Both the position numbers and the translations under genes were made by a program. From Janthinobacterium saanense (GTDB lineage: Bacteria > Pseudomonadota > Gammaproteobacteria > Burkholderiales > Burkholderiaceae_D), in contig NZ_JACHCI010000008.1 of NCBI RefSeq assembly GCF_014200675.1, positions 62,001-126,000 on the forward strand: 64,000 bases of DNA, read 5' to 3'. Below are positions 26,745 to 35,285 of this stretch, piece by piece; the stretch's first letter is position 1, and each line of letters starts with the position of its first letter. Below the pieces are notes generated by a model that did no database searches, had not been told where the DNA came from, and saw nothing but the letters and a program-made list of their open reading frames with translations.

Positions 26745-27593
26745 ATGTTTGCCACGTCCGCGCCCGCCCGCCTTTCTCCACCACGCTTGCGCCACTTCGG
26801 CTTGCGCAGCGTCATGATGCTGGGGATACTGAGTGCAGGCGCTGCCAGCACCACCGTCCGCGCCGACCCATCGCTCACCCTGGACCGCGCCAGCATTTCA
26901 TTGGGCGCTTTCTATGCGGAGCCGCGCATCAATATCGGGGCAGACACGCAATTTGGCCGTATCGATGCACCGGAATCGAATCCCAACCATACCACCATAC
27001 CGCGGGTCAAAGCCGATTTGCTGATCGGCGACCGGCACGGCCTGGCCTTCGATTACTACCGCTACGACAAATCCTACACGCCTACCCTGACGGGCCAGAC
27101 CACCATCAATGGCCAGCCAGTCACCGGCACCGCTACCGCCAATGCGGACCTGGAGCTGGACCTGGCCAAGCTGGCCTATAAATGGTGGTTGGGCGAAGGC
27201 AACGATACCTTCGGCATCGGCCTGGGCGCCGCGTATTACCGCGCCCATCTGGATGGCACGGCAAGCGGTATTGTGAATGGACAAACAGCGAGCGCCAGTG
27301 ATTCCATCAGCGAACACGCATTTGCGCCGCTGCTGGAAATCGGCTGGCGCCACGCCTTCACGCCAGACTTGCGCATGTATGCGGAAGCGTCGGGCATCAA
27401 GAAAAATGGCGGCCGCATCAATGGCCATATCTACGGCGGCAATATCGGTCTCGAATGGTTTCCGTTCAAGAACATCGGCTTCGTGGCCGACTATGGCATC
27501 TCGAAAATCAAGCTGAACCGCGACAGCGATAATAATGCCGACCTGAACATACGCCTGGCCGGACCATCGGCCTATGTGAAAGTGCGTTTCTAA
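26745..27593 (+). CDS. Outer-membrane beta-barrel protein, OmpA/OmpW-like small barrel
   Basis: A 282-residue exported protein. The signal sequence has an extended basic n-region and a hydrophobic core (S-V-M-M-L-G-I-L-S-A-G-A-A-S) and is probably cut after V-R-A near residue 45. Residues 50-282 show alternating aromatic strands (L-G-A-F-Y-A-E-P-R-I, L-A-F-D-Y-Y-R-Y, L-A-K-L-A-Y-K-W-W, I-G-L-G-A-A-Y-Y-R) and end with a strand closing in Phe (S-A-Y-V-K-V-R-F), as outer-membrane barrels do. There is no OmpA peptidoglycan-binding domain. The ATG at 26745 has a strong AAAGGAG. The function (adhesion, small-molecule channel or structural) cannot be told. Confidence 0.75.
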   Translation: MFATSAPARLSPPRLRHFGLRSVMMLGILSAGAASTTVRADPSLTLDRASISLGAFYAEPRINIGADTQFGRIDAPESNPNHTTIPRVKADLLIGDRHGLAFDYYRYDKSYTPTLTGQTTINGQPVTGTATANADLELDLAKLAYKWWLGEGNDTFGIGLGAAYYRAHLDGTASGIVNGQTASASDSISEHAFAPLLEIGWRHAFTPDLRMYAEASGIKKNGGRINGHIYGGNIGLEWFPFKNIGFVADYGISKIKLNRDSDNNADLNIRLAGPSAYVKVRF

Positions 27594-27604
27594 ACGCGTC
27601 TCTA

Positions 27605-27629
27605 CTGGCTCCGCGCTCTGCGGAGTCAG
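27605..27629 (+). terminator. Weak hairpin after the barrel gene
   Basis: Ten-base stem with one G-U pair (27605-27614 with 27620-27629) and five-base loop. Only a short T stretch follows, so it is a weak or Rho-assisted terminator at best. Confidence 0.45.
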
Positions 27630-27692
27630 TTCTGCCATTGCCCTCCTGCTTCCCCGCCTTCCACCCTCGTATTTCCGTCATTCGTTACCGAA

Positions 27693-27711
27693 TTGCGACA
27701 GCCTGTCGCAA
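27693..27711. promoter_or_regulatory. Perfect palindrome upstream of the ABC/M1 operon, candidate operator
   Basis: TTGCGACAGCCTGTCGCAA has eight-base arms around a three-base centre, 147 bases before the ATPase start. This is the form of a dimeric repressor site (for example a TetR-, GntR- or Xre-type protein). No regulator gene is adjacent. The binding protein is unknown. Confidence 0.55.
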
Positions 27712-27857
27712 AAGTCATTATTTCCTCACGGAACGATGTAAAGTATTGTTGCCGAGAAATAAATATCCACGCAACGGCGGAAACCGGCGGTGGCCTGCGC
27801 ATGACGCTGGCGACCCGGTCTGCACCACCCTATCTAAAGCCCAGGAGAGCGCTGCAC

Positions 27858-28784
27858 ATGCTATCGATTAAACAGCTGAACAAAACCTATGACAATGGCG
27901 TCAAGGCCATCAACAACGTCAGTCTTGAGATACCGAACGGCATGTTCGGCTTGCTGGGACCGAATGGGGCGGGCAAGTCTTCCCTGATGCGCACGATTGC
28001 GACATTGCAAGATCCCGATAGCGGCAGCATTACTTTCGATGGCGTCGACGTGCTCAAGGACAAGGAAGGCTTGCGCCGCCAGCTCGGTTATCTGCCGCAG
28101 GACTTCGGCGTGTACCCGAAAGTCAGTGCGGAAACCTTATTGAATCACTTTGCCGTGCTGAAAGGCTTGACGGAAAAAGGCCCGCGCAAGGAAGCGGTGG
28201 AAGCCTTGCTGCAGCAAACCAATCTGTGGGAAGCACGCAAGCGCAACCTGGGCACCTATTCGGGCGGCATGCGCCAGCGCTTCGGCATCGCCCAGGCGTT
28301 GCTCGGTGCGCCGCGCCTGGTGATCGTCGATGAACCGACGGCCGGCCTGGACCCGGACGAGCGCAACCGCTTCCTGAACCTGCTGGCCAAGATCGGCGAG
28401 CAGGTGGTGGTGATTTTGTCGACGCATATCGTGGAAGACGTGACCGATTTATGCCCGCGCATGGCCATGATCGTCAAGGGCGAAGTACTGGTGCACGGCG
28501 AACCGCAGGCCGCCATCGATACCCTGCACAACAAGGTCTGGCGCCGCAGCGTCACCAGCGATGAGCTGCCGCAATACCAGGAACGTTTCAATGTGCTGTC
28601 GACGCGCCTGGTGGGCGGCAAACCGCAAATCAATGTGTTTGCCGACAGCCAGCCCGACAGCGGCTTCGTGCAGATCGCGCCGGACTTGGAAGATGTGTAT
28701 TTCCTGCATGTCCGCAATGCCGCCCGCCAGGGCGCTGCCGGGCCTGCCGCCGCACAGGCCACCTCGGCCGCAGTCGCAGCGTAA
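27858..28784 (+). CDS. ABC transporter ATP-binding protein
   Basis: A 308-residue ABC ATPase. Walker A G-P-N-G-A-G-K-S-S is at residues 34-42, the Q-loop in Y-L-P-Q-D-F-G-V-Y, the signature Y-S-G-G-M-R-Q-R near 134 and Walker B L-V-I-V-D-E-P-T near 154, with the switch His in S-T-H-I-V-E-D-V. About 80 extra C-terminal residues end in an Ala-rich tail. The ATG at 27858 is preceded by AGGAGA; the longer open frame upstream covers the palindrome and is discarded. It is followed within nine bases by the permease/peptidase fusion gene, with which it must pair. Confidence 0.92.
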   Translation: MLSIKQLNKTYDNGVKAINNVSLEIPNGMFGLLGPNGAGKSSLMRTIATLQDPDSGSITFDGVDVLKDKEGLRRQLGYLPQDFGVYPKVSAETLLNHFAVLKGLTEKGPRKEAVEALLQQTNLWEARKRNLGTYSGGMRQRFGIAQALLGAPRLVIVDEPTAGLDPDERNRFLNLLAKIGEQVVVILSTHIVEDVTDLCPRMAMIVKGEVLVHGEPQAAIDTLHNKVWRRSVTSDELPQYQERFNVLSTRLVGGKPQINVFADSQPDSGFVQIAPDLEDVYFLHVRNAARQGAAGPAAAQATSAAVAA

Positions 28785-28793
28785 GGGGCCGCC

Positions 28794-31700
28794 ATGTGGA
28801 AGGAATTTTTCAAGTTTGACCTCGGCTACCAGCTGAAACAACCGCTGCTGTGGGTATTTGCCGCCATCATGGCCTTGATGGCCTTTGGCGTCACCACCAG
28901 CGATTCCGTGCAGATCGGCGGCGCCATCGGCAACATCAACCGCAACGCCCCCACCGTCATCGCGCAGATCATGGGCATGTTCAGCCTGCTGGCGATGTTC
29001 CTGGTCACAGTCTTCATCGCCGGCGCCGTGCTGCGCGACAGCGAAGTGGGCATGGCCGACATGCTGTTCGCCACGCCCATGCGTAAATGGGATTATTTAT
29101 TCGGCCGCTTCGCCGCCGGCTTTGCCGCCTGCCTGGTGATTTTTATCGCAATCGCCCTGGCCACCATGCTCGGCCCCATCATGCCCTGGGTCGATCCGCA
29201 ACGGGTAGGCGCGTTCTCGCTGCATACCTACGCCTGGAGCTTCGCCATCATGGTGATCCCCAACCTGCTATTCATCGGTGCGCTGCTGATGCTGCTGGCA
29301 GCGACCACGCGTTCGATGATGCTGGTCTACGTGGGCGTGCTGGGCTTTTTCGTGCTGTGGGCTATTGCCGGCGCTTTTACGCGCGACATCAACAATGAAT
29401 GGGTCTCGGTGCTGCTCGACCCGTTTGGCGTGCGCGCCTTTGGCCGCATGACGCGCTATTTCACGTCTTCCGAAGCGAACACCATCTTGCCGCCATTTTC
29501 CGGCTTCCTGCTGGCCAACCGCCTGCTATGGCTGGGCATCACGGCCGTGCTGTTCATCGCTACCGTGCTGCTGTTCAAGCCGCAGCGCGCCGGTACCGGC
29601 AAGCGCTGGTTAGGCCAGAGCAAGCTCCAGGCCGCCGCACCCGCCGTCTCGGCCCCGCTGCACCTGCCACGCACCGTGCCCCGCTTCACTGGCACGACCG
29701 GCTGGCGCCAATGGTGGCAAATCCTGCGCTTCGACGCCGTCAGCGTGTTCAGGAGCGTACCGTTCATGGTCATGCTGCTGTTCGGCGTGATCAACCTGAT
29801 CGCCGGCTCCAGCGTGGCCAAAGACATGTACGGCACGGCCGTGTATCCGATGACGCATCTGATGCTGCAAAATATCAGCAACAGCTTCAGCTTCCTGTTG
29901 ATCATCATCGTCGCCTTTTACGCGGGCGAACTGATCTTCAAGGAAAGGCAAGTCAAGATCGCCGATGTCAGCGACGCCATGCCGGTGCCCAACTGGGTAC
30001 CACTGCTGGCCAAGTGCACGGCGCTGATCGGCGTGATCGTCGGCTACCTGCTGGTCGGCGTGATCGCGGCGATCGGCTTCCAGCTGTTCAAGGGCGGCGC
30101 ACCGGTGGAACTGGCGCTGTACCTGAAAGGCAGTTTGCTGGGCGCATTCTTCTTCGTGCTGATGGCTTTATGTGCCCTCACCTTGCAAGTGCTGTCCAAC
30201 AATAAATTCATCGGCTACCTGCTGGTGATCGTGCTGATGATCGTGCAAGGCGTGCTGGGCATGCTGCATTTCGAACACAATCTGTACAACTTCGCCGCCA
30301 CGCCTGCGATCAAATACTCGGACATGAATGGCTATGGCCACTTCCTGACGGGCTGGAGCTGGTTTGCACTGTACTGGAGCTTGTTTACCGTGGCACTGCT
30401 GATCGTGGCACAGGCATTCTGGGTACGCGGCCTGTCGACCGGCTGGCGCGCGCGCGTGCGCCTGGCTGGCCAGCGCCTCAAAAGCAGCACCGGCGGCGCC
30501 CTGGCGGTGGTGCTGCTGGCCTGGATAGGTACGGGTGGCTGGATCTTTTACAACACCAATGTGCTGAACCAGTACGTGCCATCGAATATAGAGATGGACA
30601 AGCAGGCCCGCTACGAAAAAATGTACAAGCAGTATAAGGACTTGCCGCAGCCAAAGATTACCGACATCCAGGCGAATGTCGATATCTACCCGCAACAGCG
30701 CAAGGTGCTGATCAAGGGCCATTATGTGTTGCAGAACAAGACCCAGCAGCCACTCGATACCCTGCGTATCCAGCTTAATCCCGATCTGGAAACGCATTGG
30801 CTGAACTTGCCAGCGCACAAGGTGGAACTGGACGACAAGGAGCTGGGATTCAGCATTCTCAAGCTGGCCCAGCCACTGGCGCCAGGCGCAACCTTGCCGC
30901 TGGACTTCACGGTGGCAGTCACTCATGAAGGATTTACCAACAGCGGTGCACCGGACCAGGTCAACCTGAACGGTACGTTCTTCAATAACCAGGCCTTTTT
31001 CCCGCATTTCGGCTATGCAAAAAGCTTCGAGCTGACCGACCGCAACGAGCGCCGCAAACGGGGCCTGGGCGAACCGCAGCGCATGGCCAAGCTGGAAGAC
31101 AAATCGGCCTACGGCAATACCGTGTTTGGCAGCGAAGCGGACTGGATCAATTTCGACACCACCGTGTCCACCAGCAGCGACCAGATCGCCGTGGCGCCTG
31201 GCTACTTGCAAAAAAGCTGGGAAAAGGATGGCCGCCGCTATTTCCACTACAAGATGGATCAGCCGATGATGCCTTTCTTCGCCTATCTGTCGGCGCGCTG
31301 GGAGCTCAAGAAAGGCGACTGGCATGGTGTGCCGATCGAAATTTACTACGATAAAAAGCATGGCTACAACACGGAGCGCATGATCACCTCCGTGCAAAAG
31401 TCGCTCGACTACTACACCACCCAGTTCACGCCTTACCAGCACAAGCAGGTGCGTATTCTGGAGTTCCCGGGCTACCAGAGCTTTGCCCAGTCCTTCGCCA
31501 ATACCATTCCGTATTCGGAAGGCATCGGCTTTATCGCCGACCTGCGCAAGAAAGATGACATCGACTACGTGTTCTACGTTACCGCGCATGAAATGGCGCA
31601 CCAGTGGTGGGGCCACCAGGTGATCGGCGCCAACGTGCAGGGCGCCACCATGCTGATGGAGTCGCTGGCGCAATACTCGGCCTTGATGGTGATGGAAAAG

Positions 31701-32375
31701 GAATACGGCCGCGAAAAAATGCGCCGCTTCCTGCGCTATGAGCTGGACCGTTACCTGAGCGGGCGTGGCGGCGAAGCCATCGAGGAACTGCCTTTGGCGC
31801 GTGTGGAAGGCCAGCAATACATCCACTACAACAAGGGCAGCCTGGTGTTTTACCGCCTGCGCGATGAAATCGGCGAGGAAGCGCTGAACCGTGCCCTGAA
31901 ACGCTATCTGCAAGACAAAGGTTTCCAGCAAGCACCGTTCACCAATACGCTGGAACTGCTGAGCTACATCCGCGCCGAAGCACCGCAAGACAAACAGGCG
32001 CTGATCACGGATTTGTTCGAGAAGATCGTGTTCTACGACAACCGTGTGACGGAAGCGAAAGCCGTCAAGCGGGCCGATGGCCAATGGGATGTCACCATGA
32101 AGCTGCACCTGGCCAAGCTGGAATCCGACGGCAAGGGCAAGGAGAGCCCGCGCGTGTATGACGAACCGGTAGAAATCGCCATCTTCTCGCGTCCGCCAGG
32201 CGGCAAAGAAAAAGATGAGAAAGTCTTGTTCACCGACAAGCGCAGCTTGCAAGGCAGCGATCCGGTGGTGACGATCACCGTCAAGGAAAAACCGTTCGAT
32301 GTGGGCGTCGATCCTTACAACAAGATGATCGACCGCGTGTCTAGCGATAACCGCAAGGAAGTCAGTTTTAATTAA
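28794..32375 (+). CDS. ABC-2 permease fused to an M1-family metallopeptidase
   Basis: A 1193-residue fusion. Residues 1 to about 590 are ABC-2-type permease, with two similar sets of about six helices (the second set begins near residue 315 after G-T-T-G-W-R-Q-W-W). Residues about 620-1193 are a gluzincin-type peptidase with the zinc motif H-E-M-A-H-Q-W-W-G-H at 932-941 and the third ligand Glu about 20 residues on in L-M-E-S-L-A-Q-Y. The canonical M1 exopeptidase motif G-x-M-E-N is absent; the same place reads A-N-T-I-P-Y-S-E-G-I-G-F. This suggests different specificity. The peptidase follows a last helix near 575-590, so it probably lies on one membrane face, likely periplasmic. Similar fusions are known; their substrates are not. 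Confidence 0.88.
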   Translation: MWKEFFKFDLGYQLKQPLLWVFAAIMALMAFGVTTSDSVQIGGAIGNINRNAPTVIAQIMGMFSLLAMFLVTVFIAGAVLRDSEVGMADMLFATPMRKWDYLFGRFAAGFAACLVIFIAIALATMLGPIMPWVDPQRVGAFSLHTYAWSFAIMVIPNLLFIGALLMLLAATTRSMMLVYVGVLGFFVLWAIAGAFTRDINNEWVSVLLDPFGVRAFGRMTRYFTSSEANTILPPFSGFLLANRLLWLGITAVLFIATVLLFKPQRAGTGKRWLGQSKLQAAAPAVSAPLHLPRTVPRFTGTTGWRQWWQILRFDAVSVFRSVPFMVMLLFGVINLIAGSSVAKDMYGTAVYPMTHLMLQNISNSFSFLLIIIVAFYAGELIFKERQVKIADVSDAMPVPNWVPLLAKCTALIGVIVGYLLVGVIAAIGFQLFKGGAPVELALYLKGSLLGAFFFVLMALCALTLQVLSNNKFIGYLLVIVLMIVQGVLGMLHFEHNLYNFAATPAIKYSDMNGYGHFLTGWSWFALYWSLFTVALLIVAQAFWVRGLSTGWRARVRLAGQRLKSSTGGALAVVLLAWIGTGGWIFYNTNVLNQYVPSNIEMDKQARYEKMYKQYKDLPQPKITDIQANVDIYPQQRKVLIKGHYVLQNKTQQPLDTLRIQLNPDLETHWLNLPAHKVELDDKELGFSILKLAQPLAPGATLPLDFTVAVTHEGFTNSGAPDQVNLNGTFFNNQAFFPHFGYAKSFELTDRNERRKRGLGEPQRMAKLEDKSAYGNTVFGSEADWINFDTTVSTSSDQIAVAPGYLQKSWEKDGRRYFHYKMDQPMMPFFAYLSARWELKKGDWHGVPIEIYYDKKHGYNTERMITSVQKSLDYYTTQFTPYQHKQVRILEFPGYQSFAQSFANTIPYSEGIGFIADLRKKDDIDYVFYVTAHEMAHQWWGHQVIGANVQGATMLMESLAQYSALMVMEKEYGREKMRRFLRYELDRYLSGRGGEAIEELPLARVEGQQYIHYNKGSLVFYRLRDEIGEEALNRALKRYLQDKGFQQAPFTNTLELLSYIRAEAPQDKQALITDLFEKIVFYDNRVTEAKAVKRADGQWDVTMKLHLAKLESDGKGKESPRVYDEPVEIAIFSRPPGGKEKDEKVLFTDKRSLQGSDPVVTITVKEKPFDVGVDPYNKMIDRVSSDNRKEVSFN

Positions 32376-32406
32376 CCAGCGCTGATTCACCGCTGACACC
32401 TGGCAA

Positions 32407-32447
32407 ACGGGCCGCGCAATCATTGCATTGCACGGCCCGTTTTTTTT
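32407..32447 (+). terminator. Terminator after the ABC/M1 fusion gene
   Basis: Eight-base stem (32407-32414 with 32433-32440), 18-base loop containing a smaller GCAAT/ATTGC pairing, then seven or more T. Confidence 0.88.
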
Positions 32448-32511
32448 GGCGGGCGCAAAATATAAGTACAGCAAGCCACAATATTTGCGATTCTGAAACG
32501 TCTTCAATGAC

Positions 32512-33078
32512 ATGAACCCGCCCAAGACTCCTTCCCCCAGCGCAGCGCACGAACAGCACATCGCCGACACCGTCGAACGCGAGCAGCTGAAATTGGGCAA
32601 TTTCATACGCCGTCGCGTGCGTGACCCCACCGATGCCGATGACATCCTGCAAGACGTGTTCCAGGAATTCATCGAGGCGTGCCGGCTGCCGGCGCCGATA
32701 GAACAAGCCAGCGCCTGGCTGTTCCGGGTGGCGCGCAACCGCATCATCGACCGCTTCCGCAAGAAGAAGGAAACTTCGCTGGACGATATCGACGATGGTG
32801 ACGACGACGAGGCTTACCGCCTGGACTTGCTGCTGCCCTCGGGCGATGCCGGGCCGGAAGCGGCTTATGCCCGGGCAATGCTGCTGCAAGCCTTGCACAG
32901 CGCCCTGGAAGCCTTGCCAGCCAATCAGCGCGAGGTGTTTATCGCGCATGAGCTGGAAGGGGTCAGTTTCAAGCAAATGGCGGCACAAAGCGGCGTTGCC
33001 GTGAACACATTACTGGCGCGCAAGCGCTATGCAGTCTTGTCTCTGCGCACGCAGCTACAAGATTTTCACAACGACTAA
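32512..33078 (+). CDS. ECF-type RNA polymerase sigma factor
   Basis: A 188-residue sigma-70 family factor with region 2 (D-A-D-D-I-L-Q-D-V-F-Q-E-F, then A-W-L-F-R-V-A-R-N-R-I-I-D-R-F-R) and region 4 (A-L-P-A-N-Q-R-E-V-F-I-A-H-E-L-E-G, S-F-K-Q-M-A-A-Q-S-G-V-A-V-N-T-L-L-A-R). An acidic linker (D-D-I-D-D-G-D-D-D-E) lies between them. It differs from the FecI-type factors at 44439 and 57210. No classic anti-sigma gene follows; instead a small membrane protein begins 15 bases downstream and may act as the regulator. Confidence 0.9.
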   Translation: MNPPKTPSPSAAHEQHIADTVEREQLKLGNFIRRRVRDPTDADDILQDVFQEFIEACRLPAPIEQASAWLFRVARNRIIDRFRKKKETSLDDIDDGDDDEAYRLDLLLPSGDAGPEAAYARAMLLQALHSALEALPANQREVFIAHELEGVSFKQMAAQSGVAVNTLLARKRYAVLSLRTQLQDFHND

Positions 33079-33093
33079 CGATGGAGCAATATC

Positions 33094-33411
33094 ATGGATT
33101 TGAAAACAAAGATGAAAAAGCTGGCCAAGCTGGGCCTGCTATTGGCCGGTGCAGCGGTGCTGGGCGGCGTGGTCATGCTGCTGTGGAACTGGGTCATGCC
33201 CGGCCTGGTACCAGGCGTGACAAGCATTGATTACTGGCGCGCGCTGGGCTTGCTGGTGCTGAGCCGCATCCTGTTTGGCGGCTTTCGCGGACGCGGCCAC
33301 AGGCACGATCATGGCCAATGGCAGCGCTGGCAAAAAATGACGCCGGAAGAGCGCGAACAGTTCCTGCAGCAATGCGCGCAGCGTGGCCGTCCGGCACAAC
33401 CTAACATCTGA
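33094..33411 (+). CDS. Small membrane protein linked to the ECF sigma gene
   Basis: A 105-residue protein with one clear membrane helix (residues about 12-32) and a second hydrophobic stretch (S-I-D-Y-W-R-A-L-G-L-L-V-L-S-R-I-L-F). The hydrophilic tail has a His-rich patch (G-H-R-H-D-H-G) and M-T-P-E-E-R-E-Q-F, reminiscent of the L-T-x-E-E-R repeats of Spy/CpxP proteins. ATG with GGAG upstream; 15 bases after the sigma gene. I infer a role as modulator or sensor for that sigma factor, possibly responding to metal or envelope stress. No established family match. Confidence 0.7.
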   Translation: MDLKTKMKKLAKLGLLLAGAAVLGGVVMLLWNWVMPGLVPGVTSIDYWRALGLLVLSRILFGGFRGRGHRHDHGQWQRWQKMTPEEREQFLQQCAQRGRPAQPNI

Positions 33412-33419
33412 AGCAAACC

Positions 33420-34661
33420 ATGACTTCCACCATCCAGGACACGCCAGGCACATTCTCCCCTTACCAGAAAATCGTCGTCACGATACTGGCCTTCTTGCAG
33501 TTTGCCGTCATCGTCGACTTCATGCTGATGTCGCCGCTGGGCGCAATGATCATTCCTGAACTGAAGATTGATACCGCACAATTCGGCCTGGTCGTTTCAG
33601 CCTACGCCTTCAGCGCCGGCATCGCCGGCTTGCTGACGGCCGGCCTGGCCGACCGCTACGACCGCAAGAAACTGCTACTGTTTTTCTATACCGGTTTCCT
33701 GCTCGGTACCCTGTGGTGCGGCCTGGCCGGCAGCTATGAAATGCTGTTGCTGGCGCGCATAGTCACCGGCCTGTTTGGCGGTGTGATCGGCTCCATCGTG
33801 CTGGCTATTTCAACCGATTTGTTTCCGCCCCATATGCGGGGCCGGGTCATGGGCCTGATCCAGACCGCGTTTGCGGCCAGCCAGGTGCTGGGCATCCCTA
33901 TTGGTCTCTACCTGGCCAACCGCTGGGACTGGCATATGCCGTTTTTGGCCATGGCCGGCTTCGGTCTCGTGGGCGGCTTGCTGATGCTGCGAAAAATGCA
34001 GCCAGTCAACGCCCACTTGGCGCTGCCGCAAGAACACAGCCCGTGGATGCATCTGTACCACACCGTCACCGAGAGGCGCTACCTGCTGGCGTTTGCCATC
34101 ACGGCCGTGCTGACCACGGGCGGCTTCATGCTGATGCCATTCAGCAGCGCCTACATCGTCAACAACCTGGGCATCGACATGCACCAGTTGCCCACCGTCT
34201 ACCTGGTGACGGGCGTGTGCACCATCTTTTTCGGCCCCCTGATCGGCAAGGCCGCCGACGCCTACGGCAAGTTCCGCGTGTTTACTTTTGGCACCGTGGT
34301 CTCCATCGTGATGGTGCTGGTCTACACCCGCCTGACCACCATCAGCCTGCCGGCATTGATATTCATCAACGCACTGATGTTCGTCGGTATCTTTTCACGC
34401 ATGATCCCGTATCAGGCGCTGGTCTCATCCGTGCCGGCGGCCAACCAGCGCGGCTCCTTCAATGCCATCAGCGCCTCGATCCAGCAACTGGCCGGCGGCG
34501 TCGCCTCCGTCATCGCCGGCCACATCGTCACCTTCGGCGCCGATGGCAAGCTGCAGCATTTCGACCTGATCGGCGACGTGATGGTTGGCACCGCGCTATT
34601 GGCCCTGGCCTTGCTATGGTTATTGCAGCGCAGTACGGCCAAGGTGCCGGTGACGAAGTAG
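33420..34661 (+). CDS. MFS transporter (DHA1/AraJ-like)
   Basis: A 413-residue major facilitator with about 12 helices. The loop 2-3 motif reads G-L-A-D-R-Y-D-R-K-K, the MFS signature A. The helix-5 antiporter-type segment is seen as L-G-I-P-I-G-L-Y-L-A-N-R. Its first codon follows the small membrane protein stop by eight bases, so sigma factor, membrane protein and transporter form one operon. Export of a compound under the control of the sigma factor is a reasonable inference; in several Burkholderiales an MFS gene lies near ssb and uvrA, as here. The substrate is unknown. Confidence 0.88.
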   Translation: MTSTIQDTPGTFSPYQKIVVTILAFLQFAVIVDFMLMSPLGAMIIPELKIDTAQFGLVVSAYAFSAGIAGLLTAGLADRYDRKKLLLFFYTGFLLGTLWCGLAGSYEMLLLARIVTGLFGGVIGSIVLAISTDLFPPHMRGRVMGLIQTAFAASQVLGIPIGLYLANRWDWHMPFLAMAGFGLVGGLLMLRKMQPVNAHLALPQEHSPWMHLYHTVTERRYLLAFAITAVLTTGGFMLMPFSSAYIVNNLGIDMHQLPTVYLVTGVCTIFFGPLIGKAADAYGKFRVFTFGTVVSIVMVLVYTRLTTISLPALIFINALMFVGIFSRMIPYQALVSSVPAANQRGSFNAISASIQQLAGGVASVIAGHIVTFGADGKLQHFDLIGDVMVGTALLALALLWLLQRSTAKVPVTK

Positions 34662-34679
34662 GCAGACAAAGCCCGTACC

Positions 34680-35138
34680 TTACGGCGGGCCATAACACTG
34701 GAAGCCCTGCGCCACCAGCAACCTGACGGGAAAACCGGTCGGCGTCTTGAATTGCTTGACGCCGATAATCTTGTAGGCGCCAGCCTGGAACGCTACGCCT
34801 TCCGCCCAGCTGCTGTCCTTCAGCGCAAACTGCAACAGCTGGCGCGGGCTGTAGCGATAGCTGAAAATCGTGTACTCGCCCACGCGCCGTGTCGCGACAA
34901 AGTTTTCATCCTCCGCATCGGCAATCAGCAAGCGCCCCGGATAGCGTTCAATGCCAGCGTACTCATTCTGGATAGCGACGATAGCCTCGGCAAAACTGCA
35001 TTCCGCATCGATAATCTTCCGGTCGCGTGCCTTTGCGATCTGCATGACTTCCTCAAAACGGAAAGCGAGCAGCAGGGAAACAGCGATGGGGATGCATTGC
35101 ATGGCAGGAGCGAAGACTATAAAGCGTAATCCCGTCAT
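34680..35138 (-). CDS. Hypothetical secreted or membrane-anchored protein, 152 residues
   Basis: A 152-residue protein with a hydrophobic N-terminus (F-V-F-A-P-A-M-Q-C-I-P-I-A-V-S-L-L-L-A-F) that could be a signal peptide or anchor; Met13 is an alternative start. The rest is soluble, with alternating strands (G-E-Y-T-I-F-S-Y-R-Y, Y-K-I-I-G-V-K-Q-F) and a C-terminal G-F-Q-C-Y-G-P-P. No family recognised. Codon use is slightly less GC-rich than its neighbours. It ends 18 bases from the convergent MFS gene. Confidence 0.6.
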   Translation of the reverse strand: MTGLRFIVFAPAMQCIPIAVSLLLAFRFEEVMQIAKARDRKIIDAECSFAEAIVAIQNEYAGIERYPGRLLIADAEDENFVATRRVGEYTIFSYRYSPRQLLQFALKDSSWAEGVAFQAGAYKIIGVKQFKTPTGFPVRLLVAQGFQCYGPP

Positions 35139-35285
35139 TTTACTGCCAGCGTGTTGACAGTCATATCAGGAACACCTGTTGCACACCGCATCGCGACCAA
35201 AGGCAGTGCCATATTTTTCATGCAATACTACAGTTTTGCACTGCACGACACCGCCGTCATCCATCACCATTCAAGGGAGCAAGAC

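Noticed and set aside
30168-32762. An 864-residue open frame antisense to the ABC/M1 gene.
   Set aside because: It is a shadow frame of low-complexity composition and runs through a terminator and a sigma gene start.
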